Of a stretch of DNA of 64,000 bases, positions 34,369-44,400 are shown piece by piece (within the stretch, counting starts at the first letter, position 1; every line of letters starts with the position of its first letter). Made by a program: the position numbers and the translations under genes. The DNA comes from Elusimicrobia bacterium UBA6262 (GTDB taxonomy: Bacteria; CAYTYR01; UBA6262), in contig DJVG01000038.1 in the NCBI GenBank assembly GCA_002441095.1, positions 291 through 64,290 on the forward strand, given 5' to 3'. The notes beneath the pieces were generated by a model. That model ran no database searches and was not told where the DNA came from. It saw only the letters and a program-made list of their open reading frames with translations.

Positions 34369-34398
34369 TTGACATTCGTCGAGTATATACACTATAAT
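34369..34398 (+). promoter_or_regulatory. consensus sigma-70 promoter of lysS
   Basis: TTGACA (34369-34374), an 18-nt spacer and TATAAT (34393-34398), both hexamers perfect. The transcript would start ~43 nt before lysS and would also serve the lol genes. Confidence 0.85.
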
Positions 34399-34447
34399 AC
34401 TATAATTATATAATTCACTTTTAGACCAACTGAAAGATGAGGAAATT

Positions 34448-35926
34448 GTGGAAGAATTAAATGACCAGTATATACAGCGCCGGAAAAAACTCGACGATCT
34501 GAAAGCCCAGAATGTGGATCCGTATCCTAATAAATTTGTGTCCACATTCAGCAGTGCCAGGATCAGGCAGCAGTTCGGCCATTTGCAACAAGAGGCTGAA
34601 GATCCGACGGTGGTAGTGCTGGCTGGCCGCATTATGACGATGCGGCTCATGGGTAAGGCTTGCTTTGCCAACCTGAAAGATGCGTCTGGCCGGATCCAGA
34701 TCTATGTCCGCAAGGATAAAATTGGAGACACGGAGTACGCTCTTTTTAAGACCTTGGATATGGGCGATATCATTGGGGTGGAGGGCAGTGTGTTCTGCAC
34801 CCGGACCGGGGAACTGACCATTATGGTGCAGAAATTTACCCTGCTGGCCAAAGCCCTGCGCCCGCTGCCGGAAAAATGGCACGGGTTGAAAGATATAGAG
34901 ACGCGCTATCGCCAGCGCTATGTAGATTTGATCGCTAATGACGAAGTGGCAGATATTTTCCGCGTTCGTTCCAACACGATCAAGACCATGCGCAGGATGC
35001 TGGATGACAAAGGTTTCCTGGAAGTGGAGACGCCGATGATGCAACCTTTGGCCGGCGGGGCGGCAGCCAAACCTTTTATCACCCATCATAATGCCCTGGA
35101 TATAGACCTGTACCTGCGGATCGCCCCGGAACTTTACCTGAAACGCCTGATCGTCGGTGGTTTGGAACGGGTTTATGAAATTAACCGGAGCTTCCGTAAT
35201 GAAGGTATTTCTACGCGGCATAATCCCGAGTTTACGATGATCGAATTATACCAGGCGTACGCTGATTACAACCAGGTCATGGACCTGTGCCGTGAATTGA
35301 TCACGGCAGTGGTAAAAGAATGTACGGGTAAACTGGAACTGGAATATCAGGGGAATACCATTGTTTTTGCCGGCGACTGGAAAAGAATGACCTTGCTGGA
35401 AGCAGTCAAGGAATATGCCGGAGCTGATTTTATTACGCCTAAAACCCTGGCCGAAACCAGAAAAATTGCCCAGGATTTGAATGTGCCGTTCACTGAACAG
35501 GATACGCCATATAGGATCATCAATACCATTTTTGAGGAATGTGTGGAGAAGAAACTGGTCCAGCCGACTTTTATTTGCGATTATCCAACGGAATTATCAC
35601 CACTGGCCAAAAATGCCAGGGGTAATCCTGATATTGTCGAGCGTTTTGAACTATTTATCGGGTCTCAGGAACTGGCGAATGCTTATTCTGAGCTCAATGA
35701 TCCGCTGGAACAGAGAAAACGGATGGAACAGCAGCTCAAACAGCGGGAGCGCGGCGATGAAGAAGCCCAGATGCTGGACGAGGATTACCTGCGCGCCCTG
35801 GAACACGGCATGCCTCCCTGCGGCGGATTGGGTATCGGGATCGACCGGTTGGTCATGGTGATCACCAATTCTGCCTCTATTCGTGACGTGATCCTGTTTC
35901 CGCAGATGAGGCCCGAAAATGTTTGA
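34448..35926 (+). CDS. lysS: lysyl-tRNA synthetase, class II
   Basis: This 492-residue enzyme has an N-terminal OB-fold anticodon-binding domain (~55-150). Class II motifs follow: motif 2 '[26 protein letters not shown]' and motif 3 '[12 protein letters not shown]' near residue 458. The length is normal. GTG start after GATGAGGAAA. The stop overlaps the next gene by 8 nt, so the lol pair is probably cotranscribed and coupled. Confidence 0.97.
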   Translation: MEELNDQYIQRRKKLDDLKAQNVDPYPNKFVSTFSSARIRQQFGHLQQEAEDPTVVVLAGRIMTMRLMGKACFANLKDASGRIQIYVRKDKIGDTEYALFKTLDMGDIIGVEGSVFCTRTGELTIMVQKFTLLAKALRPLPEKWHGLKDIETRYRQRYVDLIANDEVADIFRVRSNTIKTMRRMLDDKGFLEVETPMMQPLAGGAAAKPFITHHNALDIDLYLRIAPELYLKRLIVGGLERVYEINRSFRNEGISTRHNPEFTMIELYQAYADYNQVMDLCRELITAVVKECTGKLELEYQGNTIVFAGDWKRMTLLEAVKEYAGADFITPKTLAETRKIAQDLNVPFTEQDTPYRIINTIFEECVEKKLVQPTFICDYPTELSPLAKNARGNPDIVERFELFIGSQELANAYSELNDPLEQRKRMEQQLKQRERGDEEAQMLDEDYLRALEHGMPPCGGLGIGIDRLVMVITNSASIRDVILFPQMRPENV

Positions 35927-37166
35927 ACTGGGCGTAGCCTGGCGCTACCTGAAATTCAGGAAGGAACAAATATTCTTATCGCTCATCGGGATCATTTCTA
36001 TTGCCGGCGTAGCTGTTGGCGTCATGGCTTTGATCATTACGCTTTCCGTGATGAACGGTTTTCAAAACGACTTGCGCAGTAAGATATTAGGGGTGAATGC
36101 GCATATTGTCGTGACCTCCCAGACCGGCCGGGGTATTGAGAATTATAATAAATTGATGCAAAAGATCGAAGAGAATAAGCATGTATTGGGGACCAGCCCT
36201 TTTGTGTATGCCCAGGCTATCCTTAAGACCTCGGACGGAGCGACCGGGGTAGTAGTCAAGGGAGTACAGCCTTCAAAATTATTAACCGTGACCAATCTTT
36301 CTGCTTATATGAAAGCAGGCACTTTGGATAAATTGGTACCGGCGAAGCCAGTCAATAAGAGCAAAACCGTTCCTGTGGAAGGCATTATCCTGGGCACAGA
36401 GCTGGCCCAGAATTTGCGGGTAGTCCTGAACGATGAACTGATGTTGGTCTCTTCACAGGGTATAACCTCAGCTCTCGGGGTGGTGCCGCTCATCAGAAAA
36501 TATAAAGTAGTAGGGATCTTTGATTCCGGAATGTATGAATATGACGCTAACCTGGCTTTTATTCCCCTGGAGAGTGCCCAGAATATTTTCAACGCTAAGA
36601 ACAAGGTAACCGGGATAGAAGTAAAAACCGCTGACTTTTTTTCCGCCGACCAGGTGGTCAAAGAACTGCAGGAAAGTATCGGCTACCCGTATTGGGTGCG
36701 GGGTTGGATGGCGGTGAACCGTAATCTTTTTTCCGCGCTGAAACTGGAAAAGATAGCCATGTTTGTCATTTTAACCTTGATCGTCCTGGTGGCTTGCTTT
36801 AATATTGTCGGGACATTGATGATGATCACGATCCAGAAAACCCGCTGTATCGGGATAATGCGGGCGTTGGGCGCGACCCGTGCCGCCATTATGAAGATAT
36901 TCATAGGGGAAGGATTGATCATTGGTTTTTTCGGTTTAGTGCTGGGTATGGCCGGCGGCTGGCTCGGCTGTGTGCTGCTGGATAAATATAAATTTATTAA
37001 ATTGCCCGGCGATATTTATTACCTGGACCATTTGCCGGTGAAAATGCAATTAGGGGATTTTAGCGTCATTGCCATTGCGGCCTTAGTGATCAGCTTTCTG
37101 GCTACTATTTATCCGTCTTACAAAGCATCCCGTTTAAATCCGGTTGAAGCGATTAGATATGAATGA
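35919..37166 (+). CDS. lipoprotein-releasing ABC permease (LolC/LolE/LolF-like)
   Basis: This 415-residue FtsX/MacB-fold permease has one N-terminal helix (~22-45), a ~220-residue periplasmic domain and three C-terminal helices. The N-terminus '[34 protein letters not shown]' is typical of the Lol family. Only one permease gene accompanies lolD, so it probably works as a homodimer, as in lineages with LolF. It overlaps lysS and lolD. It extracts lipoproteins from the inner membrane for transport to the outer membrane. Confidence 0.92.
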   Translation: MFELGVAWRYLKFRKEQIFLSLIGIISIAGVAVGVMALIITLSVMNGFQNDLRSKILGVNAHIVVTSQTGRGIENYNKLMQKIEENKHVLGTSPFVYAQAILKTSDGATGVVVKGVQPSKLLTVTNLSAYMKAGTLDKLVPAKPVNKSKTVPVEGIILGTELAQNLRVVLNDELMLVSSQGITSALGVVPLIRKYKVVGIFDSGMYEYDANLAFIPLESAQNIFNAKNKVTGIEVKTADFFSADQVVKELQESIGYPYWVRGWMAVNRNLFSALKLEKIAMFVILTLIVLVACFNIVGTLMMITIQKTRCIGIMRALGATRAAIMKIFIGEGLIIGFFGLVLGMAGGWLGCVLLDKYKFIKLPGDIYYLDHLPVKMQLGDFSVIAIAALVISFLATIYPSYKASRLNPVEAIRYE

Positions 37167-37908
37167 ACAACTTAGTTTTGATGATATAGGACAGGTTTCA
37201 GGCCTTAACCAACCAGTGGAAAAACTGGTGCCAATTATTGCCGCCAGGAACCTGACTAAGAATTATTATACCAGCAACCAGGAATTGAAAGTTTTAAAAG
37301 GGATAGACCTGGAGCTTAAAGCCGGCGAATTTGTGGCGATCATCGGCCCCAGCGGCGCCGGGAAAAGCACCTTATTGCACATCCTGGGTATTTTGGACCA
37401 GCCTACTGACGGTGATTTGCTGTTTGACGGCGTAAATACTAAAGACCTCGGTGACCGGGAAACAGCTAACCTGCGGAATGAAAAAGTAGGTTTTATTTTC
37501 CAATTCTATCATCTTTTGCCTGAATTCACGGTATTGGAAAACGTCTTAATGCCCCGCTTTATCAGCCAGGGTAAAATGCAGGTTCCGGAAGCGGATCGTA
37601 TTCGGGCCGCAGAAATGCTCGGCAAGGTTGGCCTGGGGGAAAGATTGGGGCATTGGCCTAACCAGCTTTCCGGCGGAGAACAACAGCGGGTAGCTATTAC
37701 CCGGGCCTTGTTTAACGATCCAGGGGTGATACTGGCTGATGAACCGACCGGCAACCTGGATTATAAAAATAGTTTAGAAATAATTAGTATTTTGCATAAG
37801 ATCAATAAAGTTGAAGGCAAAACCCTGGTACTGGTCACGCATGATGAGGAATATGCCAGGAAAGCCGACCGGATAATAAAACTGAAAGACGGCAGGATAG
37901 TTCAATAA
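37159..37908 (+). CDS. lolD: lipoprotein-releasing ABC ATPase LolD
   Basis: This 249-residue ATPase has Walker [10 protein letters not shown] near residue 63, the signature LSGGEQQRV, Walker [12 protein letters not shown] and the H-loop histidine (LVTHD). A ~30-residue N-terminal extension precedes the usual '[11 protein letters not shown]'. ATG 37159 overlaps the permease stop by 8 nt and is preferred to TTG 37144. It energises the permease at 35919. Confidence 0.94.
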   Translation: MNEQLSFDDIGQVSGLNQPVEKLVPIIAARNLTKNYYTSNQELKVLKGIDLELKAGEFVAIIGPSGAGKSTLLHILGILDQPTDGDLLFDGVNTKDLGDRETANLRNEKVGFIFQFYHLLPEFTVLENVLMPRFISQGKMQVPEADRIRAAEMLGKVGLGERLGHWPNQLSGGEQQRVAITRALFNDPGVILADEPTGNLDYKNSLEIISILHKINKVEGKTLVLVTHDEEYARKADRIIKLKDGRIVQ

Positions 37909-37911
37909 AAG

Positions 37912-38013
37912 CAGTGTTGAGTTGAAAGTGTTAAGTGTTAAGTTTAGGTAAAAAGCATTTTATAATAAAATCTGTACCTTAACTTAAAACTTTCAACTTA
38001 AAACTTAAAACTA
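37912..38013 (+). repeat. TTAAGTGTTAAG word array, sense then inverted
   Basis: GTTGAGTTGAAAGTGTTAAG and TGTTAAGTTTAGG on the left face CCTTAACTTAAAACTTTCAAC and AACTTAAAACTTAAAACT on the right, across an AT-rich centre. It is a hairpin-forming spacer of a different word family. Confidence 0.75.
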
Positions 38014-38038
38014 ATAGTAATGAAATTGGAGGAGAAAC

Positions 38039-38914
38039 ATGGGTTTGAAGATTTATTTAGATGGTAAAATGGTGGAAAAAGAAAATGCTAAGATCAGTGT
38101 GTTTGACCACGGGGTGTTATACGGCGACGGGGTTTTTGAAGGTATCCGTGCTTATAACGGCCGGGTTTTCCGCCTCCGGGAACATTTGCTGCGGCTTTAT
38201 AATTCCGCCAAAGCGATAAATCTGGATTGCCGTATTTCCATTGACCACATGGAAGATATAGTGCTCAAGACCCTGCGGGCTAATAAGCTGAAAGATGCCT
38301 ATATCCGCCTGGTGGTGACCCGCGGGATCGGGGACCTGGGGTTAGATCCGCGTAAATGTCCCAAGCCGACTATTTTCTGCATTACGGATAAGATAAATCT
38401 TTATCCCGCAGAATATTATAAAGAAGGTTTGACCATTGTGACTGCTTCGACCCGGAAAAATATTCCTGAATCAGTGAGCCCGCGGATCAAGTCGCTCAAT
38501 TATTTGAACAGTATCCTGGCCAAGATAGAAGCAGCCTTGCAAAATACGCCGGAAGCTATTATGCTGACTAAAGACGGCTATGTGGCTGAATGTACCGGCG
38601 ATAATATCTTTATTCTTAAGGATAATGTGCTGAAAACTCCGCCGTCTTACCTGGGGGCGCTGGAAGGCGTTACCCGGGAGGTGGTGATGGAGCTGGCGGC
38701 CAAGAACAGGATCGCCTGCCGGGAAGAAGTTTTTACCCGCTATGACCTGTTCACGGCAGACGAATGTTTCCTGACCGGTACTGCGGCTGAAGTGGTACCA
38801 GTAGCCAGGATCGACGGCCGGCCGATCGGTAGTGGTAAGCCCGGCAAAATAACCTCTAAGTTGATCAAGGAATTTAAAGCCCTTACCTTAACTGAAGGAG
38901 TGGAAATATATTAA
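38039..38914 (+). CDS. ilvE: branched-chain amino acid aminotransferase-like (class IV PLP enzyme)
   Basis: This is a 291-residue fold-type IV aminotransferase. It has 'YGDGVFEGIRAYNGRVFRLREHLLRL' at the N-terminus, the PLP lysine in RIKSLNYLNSILAK (~150-156) and 'GVTREVVMELA' and 'FLTGTAAEVVPV' further on. The pattern fits IlvE. D-amino-acid transaminase and aminodeoxychorismate lyase share the fold but are less likely. GGAGGAGAA precedes the ATG. It starts the short clpC operon. Confidence 0.85.
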   Translation: MGLKIYLDGKMVEKENAKISVFDHGVLYGDGVFEGIRAYNGRVFRLREHLLRLYNSAKAINLDCRISIDHMEDIVLKTLRANKLKDAYIRLVVTRGIGDLGLDPRKCPKPTIFCITDKINLYPAEYYKEGLTIVTASTRKNIPESVSPRIKSLNYLNSILAKIEAALQNTPEAIMLTKDGYVAECTGDNIFILKDNVLKTPPSYLGALEGVTREVVMELAAKNRIACREEVFTRYDLFTADECFLTGTAAEVVPVARIDGRPIGSGKPGKITSKLIKEFKALTLTEGVEIY

Positions 38915-38946
38915 TTTGAGATTTGAGATCTGAAATTTGAGATCAG
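38914..38946 (+). repeat. TTTGAGATTTGAGATC word repeat
   Basis: Three TTTGAGAT/TGAGATC words fill the spacer between ilvE and the clpC ribosome-binding site and overlap the ilvE stop codon. This is a single-arm copy related to the AAAT family. Confidence 0.55.
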
Positions 38947-38962
38947 GTACCCGGAGGTATTA

Positions 38963-41437
38963 ATGTTTAATCGCTTTACGGAAAGAGCACAGCGCGCCAT
39001 ACAATTAGCCCAAGAAGAAGTGAAGCGCCTGAATCACGATTATCTAGGCACTGAACATTTACTGCTTGGCCTCATTGACTTGAATGAGGGTGTCGCTTCA
39101 TTGGTCCTGGCTAACCTGGACCTGGACTTGAGTAAAATTCGTAAAGAGGTAGAGAAAATTGTCGGCGCCGGTGATACGATCATGTTGCTCGGGGAAGTCC
39201 CTTTCACTCCGCGGGCTAAAAAAGTTCTCCAATTAGCTGTGGAAGAGTCACAGACGATGGGACATTCCCGGATCGGGACTGAACATATATTGCTGGGATT
39301 ATTGCGTGAAGGAGAAGGTATTGCGGCTAAGGTCCTGGCATCCCTGGGCATCCAGCTTGACCGGGTGCGGGAAGAAATCATTAACATTCTGAGCGACCTG
39401 GAAGCGCAGCAGGCCAACGTAGAAAATGAGGAAATTCCGCAGCCGGCCAAGGCGAGAAATAAATCCACGACTCCAACTCTCGATCAGTATTGCCGTGACT
39501 TGACAGTCATGGCTACTGAAGGGAAACTGGACCCGGTGATCGGCCGCCGCGGCGAAATCGAGCGGGTCATTCAAATACTAGCCCGCCGGACTAAGAACAA
39601 TCCCGCCTTGATCGGTGAGCCGGGCGTAGGGAAAACCGCTATCGTGGAAGGTTTGGCCGAACAGATCATCAATAATAATGTGCCGGAAGCGCTGTTGAAT
39701 AAACGGGTATTGACCCTGGACCTGGCTGGTATGCTGGCGGGGACCAAATACCGCGGCGAATTTGAGCAACGGCTGAAAACCATCATGGAAGAAATACGCC
39801 GGGCGAAGAATTCCATTATCCTGTTTATCGATGAATTACACACCGTGGTCGGCGCCGGCGCGGCAGAAGGGGCTATTGATGCCTCCAATATTTTGAAACC
39901 AGCGCTCTCCCGCGGCGAATTGCAGTGCGTTGGCGCTACTACCTTTGATGAATACCGTAAGTATATTGAGCATGATGCTGCGCTGGAACGCCGTTTCCAG
40001 CCGATCGTCGTAGAACCGCCCAGCGTGGAAGATACTAAAGAGATATTAAAAGGGTTGCGTGAACGATATGAGACGCATCATCATGTTAAAATCTCCGACG
40101 AAGCTATAGACGCTGCTGCGGAAATGTCTGATCGTTATATTCCAGACCGGTTCCAGCCGGATAAAGCTATTGACTTAATGGATGAGGCTGCTTCCCGGGT
40201 AAGGCTGCAGGCTACCATGCTGCCGCCGGACATGAGATCGACTGAAGAGCAGATCGAACAGCTGGATAAGGAAAAGAAAGACGCTACAAATGCGCAGGAT
40301 TTTGAAACTGCGGCTAAACTGCGCGACCGGGAGAAAGAACTAAAGACCAAACTGGATAAAACCAAAAAAGACTGGTCCCAAAAACGGAGTAAAAAGGACG
40401 CCGTGGTAGGGGAACAGGATATCGCTTATATCGTTTCCAAGATGACCAATATCCCGGTCATGAAGATCACGGAAAAAGAACAATCCAAGCTCGTGCATAT
40501 GGAACAGGACCTCCAGCAAAGAGTGATCGGCCAGGATGAAGCGCTGAAGGTCATAGCCCAGGCTGTGCGCCGTTCACGGACAGGATTAAAAGATCCGCGG
40601 CGGCCGATCGGTTCCTTTATTTTCCTGGGACCTACCGGCGTAGGCAAGACAGAACTGGCCAGGGCTCTGGCAGAATTCCTATTTGGCAACGAGGAGTCGG
40701 TGATTAGGGTGGATATGAGCGAATTCATGGAAAAATTTGCTGTTTCCCGGCTGATCGGAGCACCTCCGGGTTATGTGGGGTATGAAGAAGGCGGACAGCT
40801 GACTGAACAAGTCAGGCGCCGGCCTTATTCAGTGGTTCTGCTGGATGAAATAGAAAAAGCCCATCCGGATGTATTTAATATTTTACTGCAGGTATTGGAT
40901 GAGGGCAAACTGACTGATAATCTCGGTCATAGTGTGAATTTCAAGAACACGGTAATAATTATGACCTCTAATCTGGGCGCCAGGTTGATCGAAAAGGGCA
41001 AGGCTATGGGCTTTACCGGCGAAGAGGACGGGGAAACATCATATCAGGGCATGAGAGACACGGTACTGGAAGAAGTAAAGAAAGCCTTTAATCCTGAATT
41101 CGTGAACCGGATCGACGAGGTGATCGTTTTTAAAACCTTAAAGCGCGAAGAGATGCATAAGATCGTAGAGCTCATGCTGAACAAGGTAGTGGAGCGTATG
41201 CATGAGCAGAATATAGAGCTGAAAATTGAAGCCGCAGTTAAGGAGTTCCTGGTGGAAAAAGGATTTGACCCAAAATCCGGCGCCCGGCCTTTGCGGCGGT
41301 CGATCCAGAAATACCTCGAAGATCCCCTCGCCGAGGAGCTTCTTTCCAGGACCATTGATTCTACCAAGCCGATCCTGGTAACAGTGGCGGCAGGGAAAAT
41401 AAACTTTAAACAGCTTGCCAATATCGCCACTTCTTAG
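38963..41437 (+). CDS. clpC: ClpC-type AAA+ protease ATPase
   Basis: This 824-residue Hsp100 unfoldase has two N-terminal Clp repeats ([28 protein letters not shown] and again ~80). The first AAA+ module has Walker A GEPGVGKT near 218. A UVR-type coiled-coil middle domain lies at ~425-460 ([16 protein letters not shown]), and the second AAA+ module has [10 protein letters not shown] near 556. It unfolds substrates for ClpP, which is not in the window. The length is normal for ClpC. Confidence 0.96.
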   Translation: MFNRFTERAQRAIQLAQEEVKRLNHDYLGTEHLLLGLIDLNEGVASLVLANLDLDLSKIRKEVEKIVGAGDTIMLLGEVPFTPRAKKVLQLAVEESQTMGHSRIGTEHILLGLLREGEGIAAKVLASLGIQLDRVREEIINILSDLEAQQANVENEEIPQPAKARNKSTTPTLDQYCRDLTVMATEGKLDPVIGRRGEIERVIQILARRTKNNPALIGEPGVGKTAIVEGLAEQIINNNVPEALLNKRVLTLDLAGMLAGTKYRGEFEQRLKTIMEEIRRAKNSIILFIDELHTVVGAGAAEGAIDASNILKPALSRGELQCVGATTFDEYRKYIEHDAALERRFQPIVVEPPSVEDTKEILKGLRERYETHHHVKISDEAIDAAAEMSDRYIPDRFQPDKAIDLMDEAASRVRLQATMLPPDMRSTEEQIEQLDKEKKDATNAQDFETAAKLRDREKELKTKLDKTKKDWSQKRSKKDAVVGEQDIAYIVSKMTNIPVMKITEKEQSKLVHMEQDLQQRVIGQDEALKVIAQAVRRSRTGLKDPRRPIGSFIFLGPTGVGKTELARALAEFLFGNEESVIRVDMSEFMEKFAVSRLIGAPPGYVGYEEGGQLTEQVRRRPYSVVLLDEIEKAHPDVFNILLQVLDEGKLTDNLGHSVNFKNTVIIMTSNLGARLIEKGKAMGFTGEEDGETSYQGMRDTVLEEVKKAFNPEFVNRIDEVIVFKTLKREEMHKIVELMLNKVVERMHEQNIELKIEAAVKEFLVEKGFDPKSGARPLRRSIQKYLEDPLAEELLSRTIDSTKPILVTVAAGKINFKQLANIATS

Positions 41438-41476
41438 GAATATCTGCTTTTCAAGTGCACTACTTGAAGGAAGATC

Positions 41477-44400
41477 ATGACTAAATCTAAAAAAATTACT
41501 GTGGCCATAACAGTAAGTATCCTTTTATTGTTAGGCTTTATTTTTTTTCAGCTGGTGCTCACCGACTTGGTCAGTGAGCGCTTTAAAGAGCCATTAAGCA
41601 GAAAGCTGGGCCAGTGGGTCAATAAAGATGTATTGATCGGGCAACTAAAGACCAATATTTTCAATTCTTTAACGATTAATGGATTGACTATCTACCAACC
41701 AGGAAACCGGGAAGAAGGACCCATCCTGGAAGTCAGGGAAATTGCTATCCGGTACAATATCTGGCGTTTGCTGAAAACCAGGGATTTTAGCCGGAGTATT
41801 ATGGAGATAGTCTTGTTTGATCCTACTGTGCATCTCCGCTACCGGCAAGGGCAATGGAATCTTAACGAGCTAATGGCTAAAAACCTAAGTCCAGGCCGTC
41901 AGCTTCCATACTCTTTAAATATCAATAACGGACGAATCAGCTTTCATAACGAACCCGGGAGCCTTGACCAAGTCTCCGTGAACAAGATATATGGTACGGT
42001 TAAACCAAAAACCAAAACGCAAATTTCTTTCCGTTTCAAGGCTATTACTTCCTTAAGTCAAAATGACCGTTTAAATATTGCCGGAACGTATGCTATCCCG
42101 CAAGCTGTTGTTGAGGCTGAAATAAGCGGCAAAAAAATATCACTCCAGAAAATACCCCAGGTTTTCCCGTCCCTTCAGTTGTCCACAGCCCAAGGCGAAA
42201 TGTCTATCAAAATGTCTTTGCATTATGACACTCTGAGCCAGGATGGATTCTCCTGCCAGGGGACAGCGACTCTCCAAGAAGCGGAATTTAAGCTGGTTCG
42301 GGTGCCGGATCCGGTACGGGATTTGTCTTGCACCTTAGAGTTTGACGAAAAAAATATTAATGTCCGTAAATCTTTTTTTGCCTTAGCCAATTCTTCATAT
42401 CTGGTGTCTGGTTCTATCTCTGATTTCCTGCGTCAGCCGGTTGCGGACTTAAAACTGAAAGCGGCAGCTTTTGACTTGTCCGACCTGTCCCGTATTTTTT
42501 CCAGTCAGGATTTACATACCTTGAATTTAGCCGGCAAGGGGCGGCTTACCCTGGCCATAACCGGCCCGCTGCCTGGCATAAAAATCATTTCTGACCTGGC
42601 CATGACCAAAGGGCACCTGCAGGGATCACCCTTGAAGGATCTTAAATTCCAGGCGGTATGGCAGCATAACCTGCTTACCATCAACACCTGCCAGGCTCGC
42701 TTGGCTGGCGGTGACCTGGCTGTCTCGGCTAAAATAAAATTGGGAACAGATCTGCCCTTAGAAATATATGAATTGAATGCCAGCGGGCTGCACCTTAACC
42801 TGGAGCAGTTATTCAAGAATAACTTCTCAGGCAGTATGGATACCTATATAACCGTAAAAGGGATCTGGCCGGAAGTGGACGCCCAGGGGCGGATCATGGT
42901 CAAAAAATTCAGCTTTGCTGGCTATGACCTGGGCCCTGGCGATGCTTCATTCCAATACCGGCAGCATAATCTGTCATTTTCCGGACTAAGATTGAATACC
43001 AAAGATACCATCCGCGGACTCGTAAGATTTAAAGAAAAACTGGTGCAGATCGATAATTTGGGCATTGCTTTTGCCAATGGCGGAAATTTAGGGGTGCAGG
43101 GAGAGATCCAAACCAGTAAAGGCCAGCCAATACTGCTGAACCTCACCGGCAAGAATATGCCGGTTGAGGAACTATCCTCCTTATTAGGTTTGTCTAATCT
43201 GCATGGGACAGTTAACAGCCATGGTAAAATACATGGGACATTAACTGCGCCAGCAGCCCAACTGACAATTTCCGGTAGTGAATTATTAGCTGGTGCGCAT
43301 AAAATAGTACTGGCCGGAAATTGCCTGATTACCAGGGAAAAACTGGAATTCCCTGAATTAAAAATAAATCATGATTCTAAGATAAAGGGTACGATCACTT
43401 TTAAACCAAAACCGCTGGTAGACCTGAATTTTCAGCCAGTTAACCTGGAGCTTGGTATTTTGCTGTCTGTCGTAGGTTTTGATAGCGGCGGAGAACTGAA
43501 CGGTTTGAGTACCGGCTACCTGAATTTAAACGGAGTGCCGGGTGCTTTGGAGGCGCGGGGAAATTTTAAGATCGAAGCATTGCAGTTGTGGAACTTGGTC
43601 CTGGGGACAGCCCAGTCCACTGTAGTTTTCAGCCAGAAAAAAATATTCCAGGGAACTATCAGCACATTGGCCAAAAACGGAACTTTGCAAGGTTCCTGGT
43701 GGGTAGACTTGCAAAAAGATAAAGAAAATAAGGCTGAGGTGATTTTTGATTTTGACCGGTTTCAAAGTATTTTCCCGGGGACTTCTTATGAAACTCCGCA
43801 GCTGGACGGCCGGATCAAATATGCCGGCTGGTTGAAATATAATGGCCAAACAGCTTTCAGCGGCAAATTATCCAGCGAGTCTTTAACCATCAATAAACAG
43901 CCGCAGGAAATAACCGGACAGATCAGCAGCCAGAAAAAACAAATAATACTAAAAGCCCAAATGGGCAAAGCCTATATTCTGGAAACCACGGTGCTGTTAC
44001 AAGACCAACCAAGGATCAAAGGATCACTGCACATAGGCCTGGATAATATTGCCCAGGCTAATACTATGTGGCAAGTCAAGGGGTTGGAGAAAATGACCGG
44101 CCCGCTGCGCATAGAGGCTGATATAACCGGAACTTTAAATGATCCGGTAATAAAAGGCAGCCTGGCCGGAGGACGCGGCATTTGGCGGGGGGTGTCCTAT
44201 GATCAGATCACTGGCTTATGGCGCTGCCAGGCCAGCATACTCCATGTCACTAATCTGGAATTCAAGAAAGGGCCGGAAGAATACCTGGCTGCCGGTAAAA
44301 TACCCTTTAATGCAGAGAGTCCCTGGTGGTTTAATATACAGGTAAACCAGGCTGATTTTGCGAACCTGGTCCAATTAGTTACGGATCCTGGGGAGACCAA